DNA from: Epithemia pelagica
Lineage: Eukaryota; Bacillariophyta; Bacillariophyceae; Surirellales; Surirellaceae
Direction of reading: 5' to 3'
NCBI GenBank assembly: GCA_946965045.2
Contig: OX337235.1
Location: 3,357,928 to 3,421,927 of the forward strand
DNA length: 64,000 nucleotides
Below are positions 10,968-22,292 of the stretch, one piece after another; the stretch's first letter is position 1, and each line of letters begins with the position of its first letter. The notes under the pieces were generated by a model that was not told where the DNA came from, did no database searches, and was given only the letters and a program-made list of their open reading frames with translations. Both the position numbers and the translations under genes were made by a program.

Positions 10968-11144
10968 TTATTGCAACTCCAGTATGTCCTCCAAGTCCAA
11001 CAGAACAGTTAGTTCTTCATCGAGAACAATGGTTCCCAGAATTGAGGGAAGGGATGTGTAACTTGCCGAAAGAAGTTGAATGTCAAATGCGCGAACAAGG
11101 GTTCTTATATCTCTTGTTTGATGATGAGACAGTTTCACAGCCAT
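10968..11144 (-). CDS. Small uncharacterised protein (C-terminal part), block 1
   Basis: An ATG at 11144 (context AACCATGGC) opens 58 residues, starting MAVKLSHHQTRDIRTLVRA and ending LLDLEDILELQ. The frame stays open upstream to 11213 (…KPTKFQIITSSST), so an upstream exon or a frame break is likely. A different frame further upstream, 11160-11490, also looks coding (SWWRYCTLGPDKGEPKT…MAETLKIARAYVARS). No known family was recognised. In block 3 the copy has changed several codons (HHQT to YNER) yet kept the frame open, and a decayed homologue lies at 48830-49175, so this is a real gene family. It sits about 100 bp beyond the SulP stop, convergent with it. The rest of 10867-11768 shows nothing recognisable. 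Confidence 0.4.
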   Translation of the reverse strand: MAVKLSHHQTRDIRTLVRAFDIQLLSASYTSLPSILGTIVLDEELTVLLDLEDILELQ

Positions 11145-11768
11145 GGTTGAGCTGCTGGTAATGATCTGGAACTTGGTGGGCTTGTGGTCTGGAATATTGG
11201 CTTGTGACCCGGGCTATTATTTGAATCCTTGAGCGAGCAACATATGCACGAGCAATCTTCAGGGTTTCAGCCATGCAAGTCTCCGCTTCAGGGTCGAGGA
11301 GCTGTTGAAAAGGCTCTGGATACGGTGTCAGCATCATTGTCTTTGGTTCTCCTTTGTCTGGGCCCAGCGTACAATACCTCCACCAGGAAGTCGTTGCCAG
11401 AGTTCTTCCGTCACAAAGGTCGTCATGAGATAAGGCAATTGAAGACCACTTTCTTGCTCCATGCACAGTGTTGTTTGTGTAGCCCGTCATGCCTTTTCGT
11501 TGTCATTGTATAGAATGGGCTTGGCTAGTCCCATATAATATGTGTTGCTTGAATCATCCATCCTATGCAAATAGGCTGCTTGTTATGAAAAAGGAGCTTT
11601 TCTCGAGTACTACTCACAGACTACTGGGCCAATTCACATGTAGTTAGATATATTATGGGTCATGCTGTCATAAATGGGTTGGATTCCCTCCGTCTTCTAT
11701 ATCTCAATTGTTCACGTTGCGCGCACATTCCGATACAGCATCAAGTCACAGACACAATCATAGTGGAC

Positions 11769-12980
11769 TTATCCCTCTTCTGGTAGAGGTGGTGCACACT
11801 CCTCAAATGCAATTTCGGTTTCCGCGTATTCGCCATCGACAGTACTGTAGTTACCAGCTTCGTTCAGCGAGATGTCGACGTTCGGTGGTACAAAAGTGAT
11901 TGTTGCAGTACAGGATGCAAGGTACTCTGCGGAAACAAGGTGGAAGTAATCGTTTTCCCAAAAGTTTTGGAGGAGAAACCAAACCTTTGGCTTTCCTGGA
12001 TCTTCTGTTTCAACCTTACGCACCCCAAGCAGCACCATTGAGTGGAGAACACGCTGTTTCCCTTTCGATTCTCCAAAGGCACGAAACTCAGCTTCGTCCA
12101 CTTCTCTGTCATGTACCACCTCCCTTTCGAAATTGGCCTCGATTGCAAATTGTTGAACCAATGCTGGTTCTTGGGAATGCTCGAACAGTCGGATCACATT
12201 TTGAACGCCGCAATAAAAGAAACATTCACCCAGTGACTTTTTGCAAATTGGTGCCGGCAAAAGCTGATGAGTGGAGGAAAGGCCAGTAATAGTTTTAAAG
12301 AACTCTTCCGATCCGAGTCCACAAGCTCCCGTTTCAATGTACTTCTTCTTCTTGGCAGGCTCCAAATTCTCGCGGATGAATTGCGATATGTCTAGCATCC
12401 GGTGATTTGTTGTTTCTTGATCGGCACTTCGAAGGCATTGCAGATAGTGCTGTAGCAGAACACTGGCATGCAAACAACAGATTCCAGACCTCTGTTTACG
12501 AATGACAAGATAATTCTCGATGGCTTCTTCATCAAAGAAAAGCCATGAGAACTCAATCGATGGAATCTTTACAGCTCCTTCATCCTCCTTGCTTTCCTCG
12601 TCCCTTTTTATAGCTTCAATTTTTTCGACAAAGGTGTCAAACTCCTTTTTAAATGTGGTGGTGTAACGAAGAGTGTCACCATGACCTGGGCTCCAACTGA
12701 AATCCTCTGACATTAGTCGTTTGGCACGATACTGTTTTAAGGCAGTAAGGCCTTCCCAATCCAAACCAAGCTCTGTTACAAATTCTGCTGCCAGTCTTTC
12801 GCGCCTTGCCATGGACATGATTTGTTGATTTGTAGGTGTCCTAGGTGTCTCAGCACTGTGAGGAGTATCGGTGGAGCTTGTGGTGGAAGAGAGGGTGAGC
12901 TGGGGCGTGGGGGGATCGTCCGCAGTGGCAGGAGATTCAAATAATACCGTATTTATAGAGGCGAGATTGTATGTTGACAT
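11769..12980 (-). CDS. Papain-fold cysteine protease-like protein, block 1
   Basis: 403 residues, single exon, ATG at 12980. The first 55 residues are Ser/Thr/Pro-rich and disordered. The rest fits a divergent C1 (papain-like) peptidase layout: RSGICCLHASVLLQHYL (165-181) around Cys168/169 as nucleophile, VLHSMVLLGVRK (311-322) with His313, and WFLLQNFWENDYFHLVS (334-350), where Asn339 sits in a papain-like Q-N-x-W context. The overall similarity to classical cathepsins is low and there is no secretion signal or prodomain, so activity is inferred from motif order only. It could be an inactive relative. The frame upstream of the ATG (to 13115) lacks another ATG and runs into a GAAT-rich microsatellite. 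It is open in all three blocks, with only a few substitutions. Confidence 0.5.
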   Translation of the reverse strand: MSTYNLASINTVLFESPATADDPPTPQLTLSSTTSSTDTPHSAETPRTPTNQQIMSMARRERLAAEFVTELGLDWEGLTALKQYRAKRLMSEDFSWSPGHGDTLRYTTTFKKEFDTFVEKIEAIKRDEESKEDEGAVKIPSIEFSWLFFDEEAIENYLVIRKQRSGICCLHASVLLQHYLQCLRSADQETTNHRMLDISQFIRENLEPAKKKKYIETGACGLGSEEFFKTITGLSSTHQLLPAPICKKSLGECFFYCGVQNVIRLFEHSQEPALVQQFAIEANFEREVVHDREVDEAEFRAFGESKGKQRVLHSMVLLGVRKVETEDPGKPKVWFLLQNFWENDYFHLVSAEYLASCTATITFVPPNVDISLNEAGNYSTVDGEYAETEIAFEECAPPLPEEG

Positions 12981-13388
12981 GTTGCCCAACACTGAAGTAA
13001 AATGAATGAACGAACGAACAAACAAAGACCGAATGACCGAATGAATGAATGTGATGGCTCTGCGTGAACTGCAAGGACACGTTTCTATTCTCGACTCTCT
13101 CGTAGAAATAAACAAATGTCCACGGGATTACGCTGCTCGCATTCCTCTGTTTTGTGTGTTGCGTGGATCTTCCCAAAACTTGGAGCGCACAGGTGTGACA
13201 GGTGACAGGTGGCCCGGTGTGCGCTGAGCAATATTTTTGGACTATCATGTGTTTAGTCGGGTTTCGTTTTTGGGTTTCGTTTTCGCCATCGCTGGGCTCA
13301 GATCCTCATTGTCCCGTCTATTCTTTACTCAGTCGCGGTTTCCTGCTACTCTCTTCACCCTTCTCATCAAGGGGTAAGTTTTCTATTA
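12981..13388. other. 5' flank of protease-like gene with GAAT/CGAA microsatellite
   Basis: An imperfect tetranucleotide array (GAATGAACGAACGAAC…GAATGAATGAATG) lies at about 13000-13050, just upstream of the protease-like ATG. Beyond it, to 13388, no coding frame or regulatory motif was recognised. It is the same in blocks 2 (28628-29035) and 3 (45675-46082). Confidence 0.6.
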
Positions 13389-13535
13389 TTGAAGTAAGAA
13401 AGCTAGAGTGTGTAAATGAGCGACCGCATTGGAATCCGGATTGATGACCATGGCGGCTCGGTGGCCATGCAATTGTGCCCTACACCCTCCACCATAAATC
13501 TTTTTTGGAGATGGGAGGAATCTTCTCTCATTCGC
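13389..13535 (-). repeat. Dispersed repeat at the SulP-pseudogene breakpoint
   Basis: The reverse complement matches 52866-53053 near the ABHD18-like gene, sharing AAGATTCCTCCC, GGGCACAATT, CGAGCCGCCATGGTC, TTCCAATGCGGTCGCT and the TTTACACACTC…CTTTCTTACTTCAA end, with small indels between. It directly abuts the point where SulP homology begins (13542), so it marks the rearrangement that made the truncated copy. The same repeat is split by the insertion in block 2. Confidence 0.75.
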
Positions 13536-13541
13536 TTGTAC

Positions 13542-15609
13542 TTTTCGATCATGCCGTCTTTCGTCCGTACACCAATCCCTTTGCCAAATTGGTATTGTGG
13601 TCCAGTTTGGTCCATCAAGCTGGATTCCTATGCTGTTCCAGTTTGAGTGGCTTTGCCATTGGGACGGTCCAAGATGCCGGATTGGTCTTTTTGTCGCGCA
13701 TAAGTCATGACATTGCACCCCGCTTGTCACCTTGCGCGATTGGGTGAGGCAAGTGTTGCTTTGGGACGTCCTCTCGATAACAATCGCGAATTGCGGACCG
13801 TCGGAATTTGCAATGGTACGTACTCGTACAAAAGTGGCGACAGTCCAGAAACGAGTACCACAATCAAGAGAGATTTCAAACCTTACCATGAATTTTCTCT
13901 CCGTCCCTTTCTGTCCGATATCTGCGTTTGGAAACCGAACCATCACAGTCATGTCCGGTCTGACTGTTGGCTTTACCGGGTCGTACATCTTTTCACAAAC
14001 CATTTTACGCGGTGGATTGGTATTTGTATCATGGCCCTGTACCTCTTTTTTGTCCTATCTCCCCTGAATTTGTTGGAATGGTCACCCCTCTTTTTCTTGG
14101 ACAGTACCTTGATTTTTATCGGCTACGATCTCTTGTACGAATGGTTGATTGAAATTCGAGACCGCATCTTGTGGTTTGAGTACGCGCTCATTTGGGGCAC
14201 CTTTGTGGCCATTCAAATCGTGGGGGTTGATGTCGGAATTTTGGTTGGTGTCGTGTCGGCCATGGTGGAACAGGCCTTGTCCACGGCGCAAACCACCACG
14301 GTCCTGTGTGTCCCCAAACGATCCAAGGCGGTCTGGAGTCGCGAGGAAATGCAACTCTTGCATCGACATGTCTATCAACAAAATGACAGTACACGTCCCA
14401 TTGTCACGTTGGAATTGATGGGACCAGTCTTTTTTGGCTCCGCCCTCTATCTCATGGAACGACTCTTGCACGAAGTGGGCCTTTCGAGGACCCTCGACCA
14501 TAACAACAACCACAACAACACCAAGGAAAGGATACAGAGCAACGGAAATGACACAAGGACGGACAATGGGCCATTCAAGGGATCCCCCGCCATTCCCCAT
14601 AGTCCACGGACGTCGCCGTACTTTGTGGCGCTCAACAAACGACCGTCCTTGTTTCATCAAGACGTTGCGTCGACCGTCTCCCACGGCCCCAACCATCACA
14701 CGACCACTAGTGGCGGCTCGATTCCCCGGTGCAGTCCTCCCAAATATTGCGTCTTGGATTTGACGCAAGTGTCCAACATGGATGCCTCGTCGGCTCGTTC
14801 GTGCTTTGTTCAGTTTGCCAAATTGTGCAGTCAAGAGGGTATTACGGTCTGTGCCTCGGGTGCTACACCCCGCATTGCCTGGATGCTACGGACGCATCAA
14901 GCCGCGTATCCACTCCAAGAGGAAGAAGAACGAATCAAGGCGACCTTGTGGCACGTGACAAAAACATGCTCGACCACCACCTCCTCCAAATCCTTGCAAT
15001 CCCCGACGTTCCAACACCCCAAAGTGGACAAGATTCTCCTATTTCATACCACCCATGAAGCCTTGGAGTTTTGTGAAGCAAGTTTGATTCATGAATTTCA
15101 AAGTCAATCCACGTCGTTGTCCCAGACTAGTTCATCCGTCATGTCGGCGTCCCTAGGTTCGGCCAACAAGGACACGACACTCTCTTCCATTTTGGGACGA
15201 TTTCTCTTGGCCGGTTCCATTGCCACGGGCTACTCCCCCGAGGAGCTGCTCATTATTTTACAACGACTCGACAGTCAACGATACCATTCGGAATTGGAGT
15301 ACCAGGCGGGCGAGAAAATCATGGCCCAAGATACCCGACCGGAATCCTTTTATGTCGTGCTGGAATGAGCAGTGGCCAGTGGTGCCGCCACGCCCGAATC
15401 CGTTCAACGACATCGACAACCCATTGTGTCGGGAGCCGGGCCCGTGCACTTGACGCAAAGTTCGAGTTTTACCAATTTGCTGGATGCGCTACCACTGGCA
15501 TTTGGAGGACGGGGACAGGACGGGGCGGAATTCACAGCGACGACGACGACGACCGCAAACCCGACCGGAATACCGCCACCACGCCAACCATTTCATCCCC
15601 ATGCAGGCA
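13542..15609 (+). pseudogene. Internally deleted SulP pseudogene, block 1
   Basis: Starts inside the SulP membrane domain (FDHAVFRPYTN…) and carries three deletions shared by all blocks. One is after SHDIA (about 13714), one after the DWVRQV-like stretch (about 13756), and one short one where the full gene reads TYRTGVHTR (about 14008). The first and last shift the frame. The intron is still recognisable (from about 13816). Downstream, STAS and most of the cNMP-binding-like region match the full-length copies almost perfectly. An extra TGA at 15366 (GGA in the other copies) and the cut at 15609, where SulP sequence stops at the block junction, add further damage. Confidence 0.9.
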
Positions 15610-15955
15610 AACCAGTACCAACGCCTTAAGCCTCAGTAGGGTGGCACTACGGTATGGGGTGGGGAGGGACGAACATTGTTTGCCTGCCCTGGCCCCCCTG
15701 GTCCTGTGGAGATACTTGTTGTCGCGGTTGGCGAAGGACGACGAGTCCTTTTCGCTCACCCAGGATGAGATGGTTGCCATGAAGAAGTGGCGCAGTTGCC
15801 GGGAGGAAGTGACCGGGTCGAGCGATGTCCGTCTCACGAGCATTTTCAAAGCCGTTGGTATTTGGTCGTCCTTGCCACTGTAGAATCCGTTCCAGTGGCG
15901 CACCTCGTTTGACGCTCCAAGCTCCATGGTAGACCAATCCGACGAAAGCCAATTT
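15610..15955. other. Block-junction segment of unknown origin
   Basis: About 346 bp are found only at the block 1/2 and 2/3 junctions (also 32626-32971) and are absent at the left edge. Both strands carry plausible frames. The plus frame reads through YLLSRLAKDDESFSLTQDEM to a TAG at 15881-15883. A minus frame opens at ATG 15975 (MSAEDCGNWLSSDWST). It may be the broken end of a gene lying at the ancestral left border of the unit. No family was recognised. Confidence 0.5.
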
Positions 15956-17794
15956 CCACAGTCCTCCGCAGACATGTCTACCGACGGCCAACTCTCAGCT
16001 CTCTCTTGACATGTCCCGTGTACGTTGCTTCTTGATTCACTCTCGCGAACAGTATCCTATTCCATTATCGGACTACTGTAACTCCAATGCTTATCTCCTT
16101 CATGTATATCTTGGATCACGACGCAGAGGAGTTGTACAAAGAACATTTCGTTGCTTTCTTCCTGGTTTCCACCTTTTCCGTTTCGTGCGTTGCACAGTTT
16201 CTTGTCAAATCAGAGACTCAAAAGAAATAGGAGGACTTAGACATGAAAGAACGGATTTACTCCTAGTATTTAGTTGCTTGTCGCAGAAACGGTGATGAAA
16301 GGTGCAAACTTGTCAAGCGACCTCTGCTACGTTTTACGTTTGCCAAAAGAGCCATCCCTTTATTCTCACAAAGTTGTGCCAAGTACCCTCTACTGTCTCT
16401 CTGAAGGCGTTCAGAGTAACCAGAAATCAGAAACGACTCTCTTCACGTTTTAGGGTCCGGTGTCCGTTCCTCCTTCATCATTCCATTAATCGACCATCAT
16501 CTAGATTGGAGAATGAGGTGGAAAGGTAGGTGGGATAGTTTCTTTCCTCAAAATACACCTTAGAGGCCAAACCATTCATATGTTAATTAGCAAAGAATAC
16601 CTTGTAGCAACAAGAACGCTTGAGCAATCCATTTGGCAGAGCGCTTCTTTGCTGGGCTGACGTACTTTTCTTCTAGATTCACAGAAAAATCTTGAGAAGG
16701 CTTCATTCTTCGAGAAATGCAATGAATAACGAATCCCATCCTTGCTCTTTTGGAAAATATTCATAAGCTTACTACGGTAGGTAGTTATGCTATTGTCGTG
16801 GTAATCAGCAGTCTTCTCAACCAAAGGATACCGAAAAACCCATGTGACTTGGAAAACAGAAAACAAGAGGACGCCGAAAGAGAGGATGGAATGGGTGTCT
16901 ATTTCCGATCACACCAAGAAAGGAATCGTATCACAGTCGCCAGGTAAGAGATGGATCCTCCATGAAACGCCTTGTGTACCATCGACTGTCATATGAAGTC
17001 CAAGGCTTGCCTCAGATTGGCCTTGGCGCTCTTTTCAGTGCTAGAGTTTCCCGACTGCTGCCTACCACGGAGCCTGCAGTCAGTCGACAGTGTTTATTCC
17101 AATGGATGGATATGAGAAGTGCTTGCTAGTTGCAAACAAGTGGTGAAGAACCATGGCATCCAAAGCATCGATTTTGTGTTTGCCACATGCCGTGGACAAA
17201 GACCAATTGACGCCAGTACGACAACTGCTCATTGGCAATTGGCATTGGAATTCACTCACCATTTTGGACACGCGGTCCGTCAAAGACATTCTGGTTCTCC
17301 AATTGATACAACCCACCCGTTGTACCTATTCCAAGACGACTAATGCCAATCACCAATACCAATACGACGAGTAGTCCACAAGTAGAAATAGTAGGATGGT
17401 GACGGAACACGTCATGTTTACTCACAGCAATTGTGGAAGATCTCGCCCATTCATCCAACGCAACTAGAGTAGGGCAATAAGATGAATAAGTGGAATTAGG
17501 TGCTCCTCGTTTGCTGATCTGACCACCACTAGATTATCGAAAGCAATTCATGGTCTACTGGCGTTTCTTGGTTATGCACTCGCTACTGTCTTTTGGTTGA
17601 CAAGTGAGTTGGCTTATTATGTAAAGTCATGCTATCATTAAAGACAACACGTCGAGTAGAACATTGTGTAAGAAAGACATGGTGTGATGAATATTCAGTC
17701 ATCCCTGAAAGACAGATCAGATCTGTTTTAGGAATATGTTGCTTTTTTACGAGCAAAGAATGTGAGCACTTCCTCGTGTTAATGGTTCATTGAA
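15956..17794. other. Gene-poor segment, block 2
   Basis: Counterpart of 310-2147 with the same decayed fragments (47-codon frame at 16087-16230, small ORF at 17153-17374). It differs from block 1 by, for example, a 2 bp insertion near 16654 (GCTGGGCTGAC), which is shared with block 3. No complete gene was recognised. Confidence 0.5.
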
Positions 17795-19438
17795 TTATTG
17801 TCCCAGAAGCCGGGCCTTGATTCTGGGAACATACGGGTCCATGAGGGGCCAAAGCGTAGATCCTTTCCAATCTGAAACATAATTGTCCAAATCCGCCGAA
17901 TTTCGATAATGGACCAAAAGACCTTGAGTGGTCGTATTGACCATGTAAACGCGAGGTTTTGTCCAATTCACGGTGAGGCGGGGATAGTGCACCACGTAGT
18001 GCAGAATCCGATCTGCTTTCATTATCAGTTTGTTGTCTGAATGGTGCTTTCCCGTAAAGCATCGTCGGGCCTCCATGAGAAGGATCGTTGGGTCGTACGT
18101 TGTGTTGGTTCCATTGCACATGGTGAAAACATGAGGACGAAAGTGCACAGCGTCCAATTCTTCCTCTTGAGGCGATTCCTCGAATACCTTATCTAGAAAG
18201 GCAACCAAATTCTTTTTAGTTGGTGAATGCACTGGAGCGGGCTCGCTGGAAGCAGTATTCGACAATGACACCATGGAAGAAGGGGGCGGAGGTACCGAAC
18301 CCCCCTCGTCTCCGAGATAGATAAACTCGTCCACATCCCAGTCTCCAAAGTAGCGCGTATACGGACCGTAACGATGCAGAGCACTCAATTCGGCAGCAAA
18401 TTGTCCTCGTGCCACGGGCCATCCCTCCGGGTTGAGGCAATAGGGATGAGGAAACCACACATATGTCACAATACCCCGACGAATATAGGGCAAGAGGAGC
18501 CTTCGTAACCGGCCAACAACATGTTCCTCTTCATTGTCGTAGACAATAAAGTGTTGGACACCAATCTCCAAGTGATATTCCATCCATTCCAACAAGTAGC
18601 GACCATGATCTTGAAAGACTCCATGTGTGTTATTTCTATCACTGATGTAGTTGCGTACAAAATTAGGGGTCAGAAGTCGGATAACCACCAACATGGTCAT
18701 GCCATACTTTTTGTTTTGTGCATGCCCAAGAGCCAGATGGGTGGGAGTATCAGGCTGGTACCAAAGATTGGAGCAAACTGGAATATCCTTGATACTATCC
18801 CTTCCTTCCACTAATGCTGTACTTGCGACCTCGGGCTTTCTGGGAGGATCATTTTCTTCGACTTGAAGTTCATCATGAATGGCATAGAGTGAAACTGTCA
18901 AATCTGTTGATTGTGATCCCACAGTGGTCACATTCGTGCGCAATTCCATCGGGATGGTGCATCGAAAGGAAAAGGAGGGAGTCCAGTCATCGCCGTTGGG
19001 ATGTACGTAGTCACTCCAAACTTTGTGATTACCTGGTTGAAACTCGCATAAGAATCGGACTCGATTCTTGGGTGAATAAAAGAACTTTTGATTGTATGAT
19101 GCATAGCCTGGTTCGCAGCCACTGCTGGCCAGGGCGACAAAGACCACATGCGTTTGCGTGGCATCTTGAAAGACATCTGACAAGTAGGGCAGTCCGGAAT
19201 CATTTTGAGGTAGCGGAAAAGATTGAAAGTTACATTGTCGTAGACGCTGTTGAAGAGGAGGACTATTCTCACTGCTTTTACTGATTGCATGGCGGTTGGC
19301 GACCTCAGCTTCAAGCTCTGCTGCACATTGGTAAAAAAGGCCCAGAAATCCCGTGAGCATAACTTGGGCTATCACAAGTATCGTGACGACAGACGAGAGT
19401 AAGATTTTCCTCTGATTTCCTGCTGTCCAGCTCCTCAT
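17795..19438 (-). CDS. GT92 family glycosyltransferase, block 2
   Basis: Intact 547-residue copy with signal anchor and the GDWDVDEF motif unchanged. It differs from the block 1 protein at residue 70 (Asn instead of Tyr). The tandem promoter copies and both near-palindromes upstream are preserved (19483-19798), so expression from all copies is plausible. No frameshift or stop was found. Confidence 0.88.
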   Translation of the reverse strand: MRSWTAGNQRKILLSSVVTILVIAQVMLTGFLGLFYQCAAELEAEVANRHAISKSSENSPPLQQRLRQCNFQSFPLPQNDSGLPYLSDVFQDATQTHVVFVALASSGCEPGYASYNQKFFYSPKNRVRFLCEFQPGNHKVWSDYVHPNGDDWTPSFSFRCTIPMELRTNVTTVGSQSTDLTVSLYAIHDELQVEENDPPRKPEVASTALVEGRDSIKDIPVCSNLWYQPDTPTHLALGHAQNKKYGMTMLVVIRLLTPNFVRNYISDRNNTHGVFQDHGRYLLEWMEYHLEIGVQHFIVYDNEEEHVVGRLRRLLLPYIRRGIVTYVWFPHPYCLNPEGWPVARGQFAAELSALHRYGPYTRYFGDWDVDEFIYLGDEGGSVPPPPSSMVSLSNTASSEPAPVHSPTKKNLVAFLDKVFEESPQEEELDAVHFRPHVFTMCNGTNTTYDPTILLMEARRCFTGKHHSDNKLIMKADRILHYVVHYPRLTVNWTKPRVYMVNTTTQGLLVHYRNSADLDNYVSDWKGSTLWPLMDPYVPRIKARLLGQ

Positions 19439-19482
19439 TGTTTCAATCGTCTTTATGACAATGTACAAATACCTCGACCGTC

Positions 19483-19798
19483 TAGCAGAGTGCACTAGAT
19501 GCTGAGAGGCAGAATTGTGATGTATCAGGAGAGAGGTGAGGGTAATTGGCTCATGATGAAACGATATTCCTACCCAGGTTCGGTTGCTCGGATGGATCTT
19601 GGTTCGACACGAATAAGCCCTATATGGAAGCACATGCTTCCGCGTAGCAGAGTGCACTACCTATTGATGTTGAGAGGCAGAATTGGTGAGATGAATCAGG
19701 AGAGAGGTGAGGGTAACTGGCTCATGATGAAACGATATTCCTACCCAGGTTCGGTTGGTGCTCGGTTCGACATGAATGGAAGCACATGCTTCCGCATA
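19483..19798. repeat. Tandem promoter duplication upstream of GT92, block 2
   Basis: Same two-copy structure as 3836-4151, at 19483-19644 and 19645-19798, each ending in GGAAGCACATGCTTCC. The stretch from here to 20357 is intergenic and holds no recognisable gene. Confidence 0.85.
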
Positions 19799-20357
19799 GG
19801 GCTCGTGCTCCTCCCACCAATGCGAGAAAATACATCACTATCTTCCACCGACCGGGATTCTATGTGGGTGCACCTGGCGCGCACAAAGTGCACATGCTCT
19901 ACCGACGAGATCACAAAACCCAAAACTCTTCTATCCGTACTTTTGATTTTCAATCGCTTCTTCTATTCGTACCAAAAGAAAGATTATCCGAGAGTCGCCA
20001 GGTAAGCAACGCATCCTCCCGGAAAGGCTATTTTCTCAGGATAGATGAGTCAGAATTTGAAATCAATAGGCCGACTATACCTCTCAGTCCAAGGCACTCT
20101 CTATGGCTAGCACAAGGACTTGCTCCACCGGACTGCCTGCTTTTATCTCGATTGTTCTCGTCGTTTCATTCCATTTGTCAAGAGCGAGAAATCCCCTATT
20201 GCGCGCATCTTCTGGAGAGCGAAGAGGTTAGACTGTTGATGGTGCTATTTGCGCCGAGCGTCACGGATGATCATTCCTTTCAAGGATACAGTGAGCTCAA
20301 GAATCATTTTCTTGGGCCTGTCGTGTTTTTGTTGTTTTTGTGCAAGTAGAGAATGTA

Positions 20358-22292
20358 CTATTGTTCTTCTTGCTGGTGCTGCAGGAGGAGCTGCTGTTTC
20401 TTGTCCTTGTCTTGCTGCAAGAGGTCTTCGGCCCATTGGGGAATGGGCAATCCAAGCAGCACATAATCAATGCACATGTATTCCAAAACCTTTTGCACTG
20501 TATGGGCATTGTAATAGCGTGTCACTCGTGCCGTGGGTCTTGCACTAGTACGTGTCGGCATTGTCTTGGTTGTGTCAGGGTCGTGGTGACTGTCGTCCAT
20601 CACCTTTTGTTCCTTGTCCATCCATGCAGTTGTAGATGCCGTTGTTGTTGTATCGGAAAGATTAAAGAGGCGATTCATTAATTCTACAAAGTGTCGAGTG
20701 TTGGTAGAAGAATGACGATCCACAACAATTTGTTTCAATTGATGCAAATCGTCCGTCCCCAGCATACCTAAGAAACGCAAGCAAAAAGTGTTAGTCATAT
20801 GGAATTCCCATCGCTATGCATTGAATTTGAGCTCTCGTCCATAATGATACGTACCCACAAAGTCATAGTCGGTCAACAAGTTGCGAAACAAGCCTTGACA
20901 ATACAGCGCTTGGGGATAGAAATGAACATTCCAAGACATGGAAAAGACGTCGACGTAGAATTGAAACCACAATGCATGTTTGGCACTGTCAAAATCCAAA
21001 TCACCCGTAATGGCGCGATGATGTTGATTGTATTGTTTCACATTGGGCGGTTGCAATGGTTTGTCATTTTGGTGTTTTGTCTTTGTTTTGGTTGTCCTTG
21101 TTTTATTCATCAAGGGCGGCGGCAAGAGGTTGGTTCGTCCACTGGCATGATGTTCATACCATTGGACTTGATCCGTGGAAGCTCCAAACAGGAGATTGGG
21201 TTGACAATGATGTGCTTGGAAGCGGGTGGCACCGGTACACTTGTCGACAAAGGCCGACAAGAACCGTTCCAAGGGATCGCGCAACAAGACGGCACGAGTG
21301 ACACGACGACGAGTGCCGTTGGTGGTGGATGACGACAATGGCAAGTAACACTGTTTGGCGCGTCGAGTCGTATTCATATTCTTAGTTGTGGTGGTGGTAC
21401 CGTTGGTTGGTTGAAAATAGTCCGGATCGTTAAGTTCACATTGCAAGCGTCTCCATCGACTGCTGGATACTTTTTCAATGGCACAAAAACGAAGCAACTG
21501 GTCGGACTGATTCTTGGTCACGTCATGGTTATCATTGGAATTGGACAAGCGAATCCACAAATCATGAAAGCCGGCATGCAAATCGGAATAGGGAGACGCA
21601 TCGCGCATCAAGGTTTGAAACCACCAAGGCCACAATGCGCGAGTGGTGGACGTACCCCGTTCGCGCAAATGACGCAAACACTCTTCGTATTCGAAACGGT
21701 TGGTATCCTCGTCCTTGTTGTTGTTGTTGCTGCTGTTGGATGCATTGATATTTGGACTGGTTTCTGACAATGTTTCATTGGAAGCTTGTTGTTCCAGACA
21801 GGTTTGCAAATGACGATAGGTTTCTTCAAAGGCCGTGGTGACAATTTGCCAGGCCAAGGGTGTCGTTGTGCGATGAATTCGATGCCACTCCCAGGCTTGT
21901 CGTCGTCGTTCGGTCGAGGCACCAGGTACAGTGTCGTCGGACTTTGTGGTACTGTTCCATACGGATGAGGACGATGCGGACCCTGTGGTTGCCGGTCGAA
22001 TATTCATCCAGGGGCTCTTGTGGTTTGGTTTCGTTTCGTCCTGGATCATTCCAGGAGTATTGGTAATGAACTCCCTACGACGACTCGTATACGAATCGAC
22101 GAGAGGATGGGATTGTCGCACCAGCATCCAATGTTGAATCACCAAGAGTCCCAAGGAGCATCCCAGTGCAATCGCCAATCCCCATACTAGTAGTGTTGGA
22201 GAAGATGGTGACGACGGCACTCGTTTTGGTCGTGGTACAGCAGGAGACTGTCTTGTGGTGTGGTGGTAGAAATGGTGGTAACTGGACGACAT
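20358..22292 (-). CDS. Carbohydrate sulfotransferase, block 2
   Basis: Intact two-exon copy with ATG at 22292, exon 1 to 20855, intron 20768-20854 and exon 2 to 20358. Both PAPS-binding motifs are preserved. The only protein difference noticed from block 1 is Leu to Pro in the N-terminal basic tail (PRPKRV). A TTG-initiated upstream extension is not credible in a eukaryote. Confidence 0.85.

Larger units (their letters stand above)
310..15609. repeat. Tandem segmental duplication, block 1
   Basis: First complete block of a large direct tandem array. Landmarks recur 15,645-15,647 bp further on in block 2: GT92 stop at 2148 and 17795, sulfotransferase stop at 4711 and 20358, SulP stop at 10866 and 26513. 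The left junction at about 309/311 fuses the SulP-pseudogene tail directly to the shared sequence that begins at 15956 in block 2. A segment of about 346 bp present at the other block junctions is therefore missing here. Nucleotide identity to block 2 is very high by eye, with scattered single substitutions. Confidence 0.95.

Noticed and set aside
12990-13115. N-terminal extension of the protease-like protein
   Set aside because: It has no ATG; it begins at TTG and reads through a GAAT/CGAA microsatellite. The ATG at 12980 is the sensible start.
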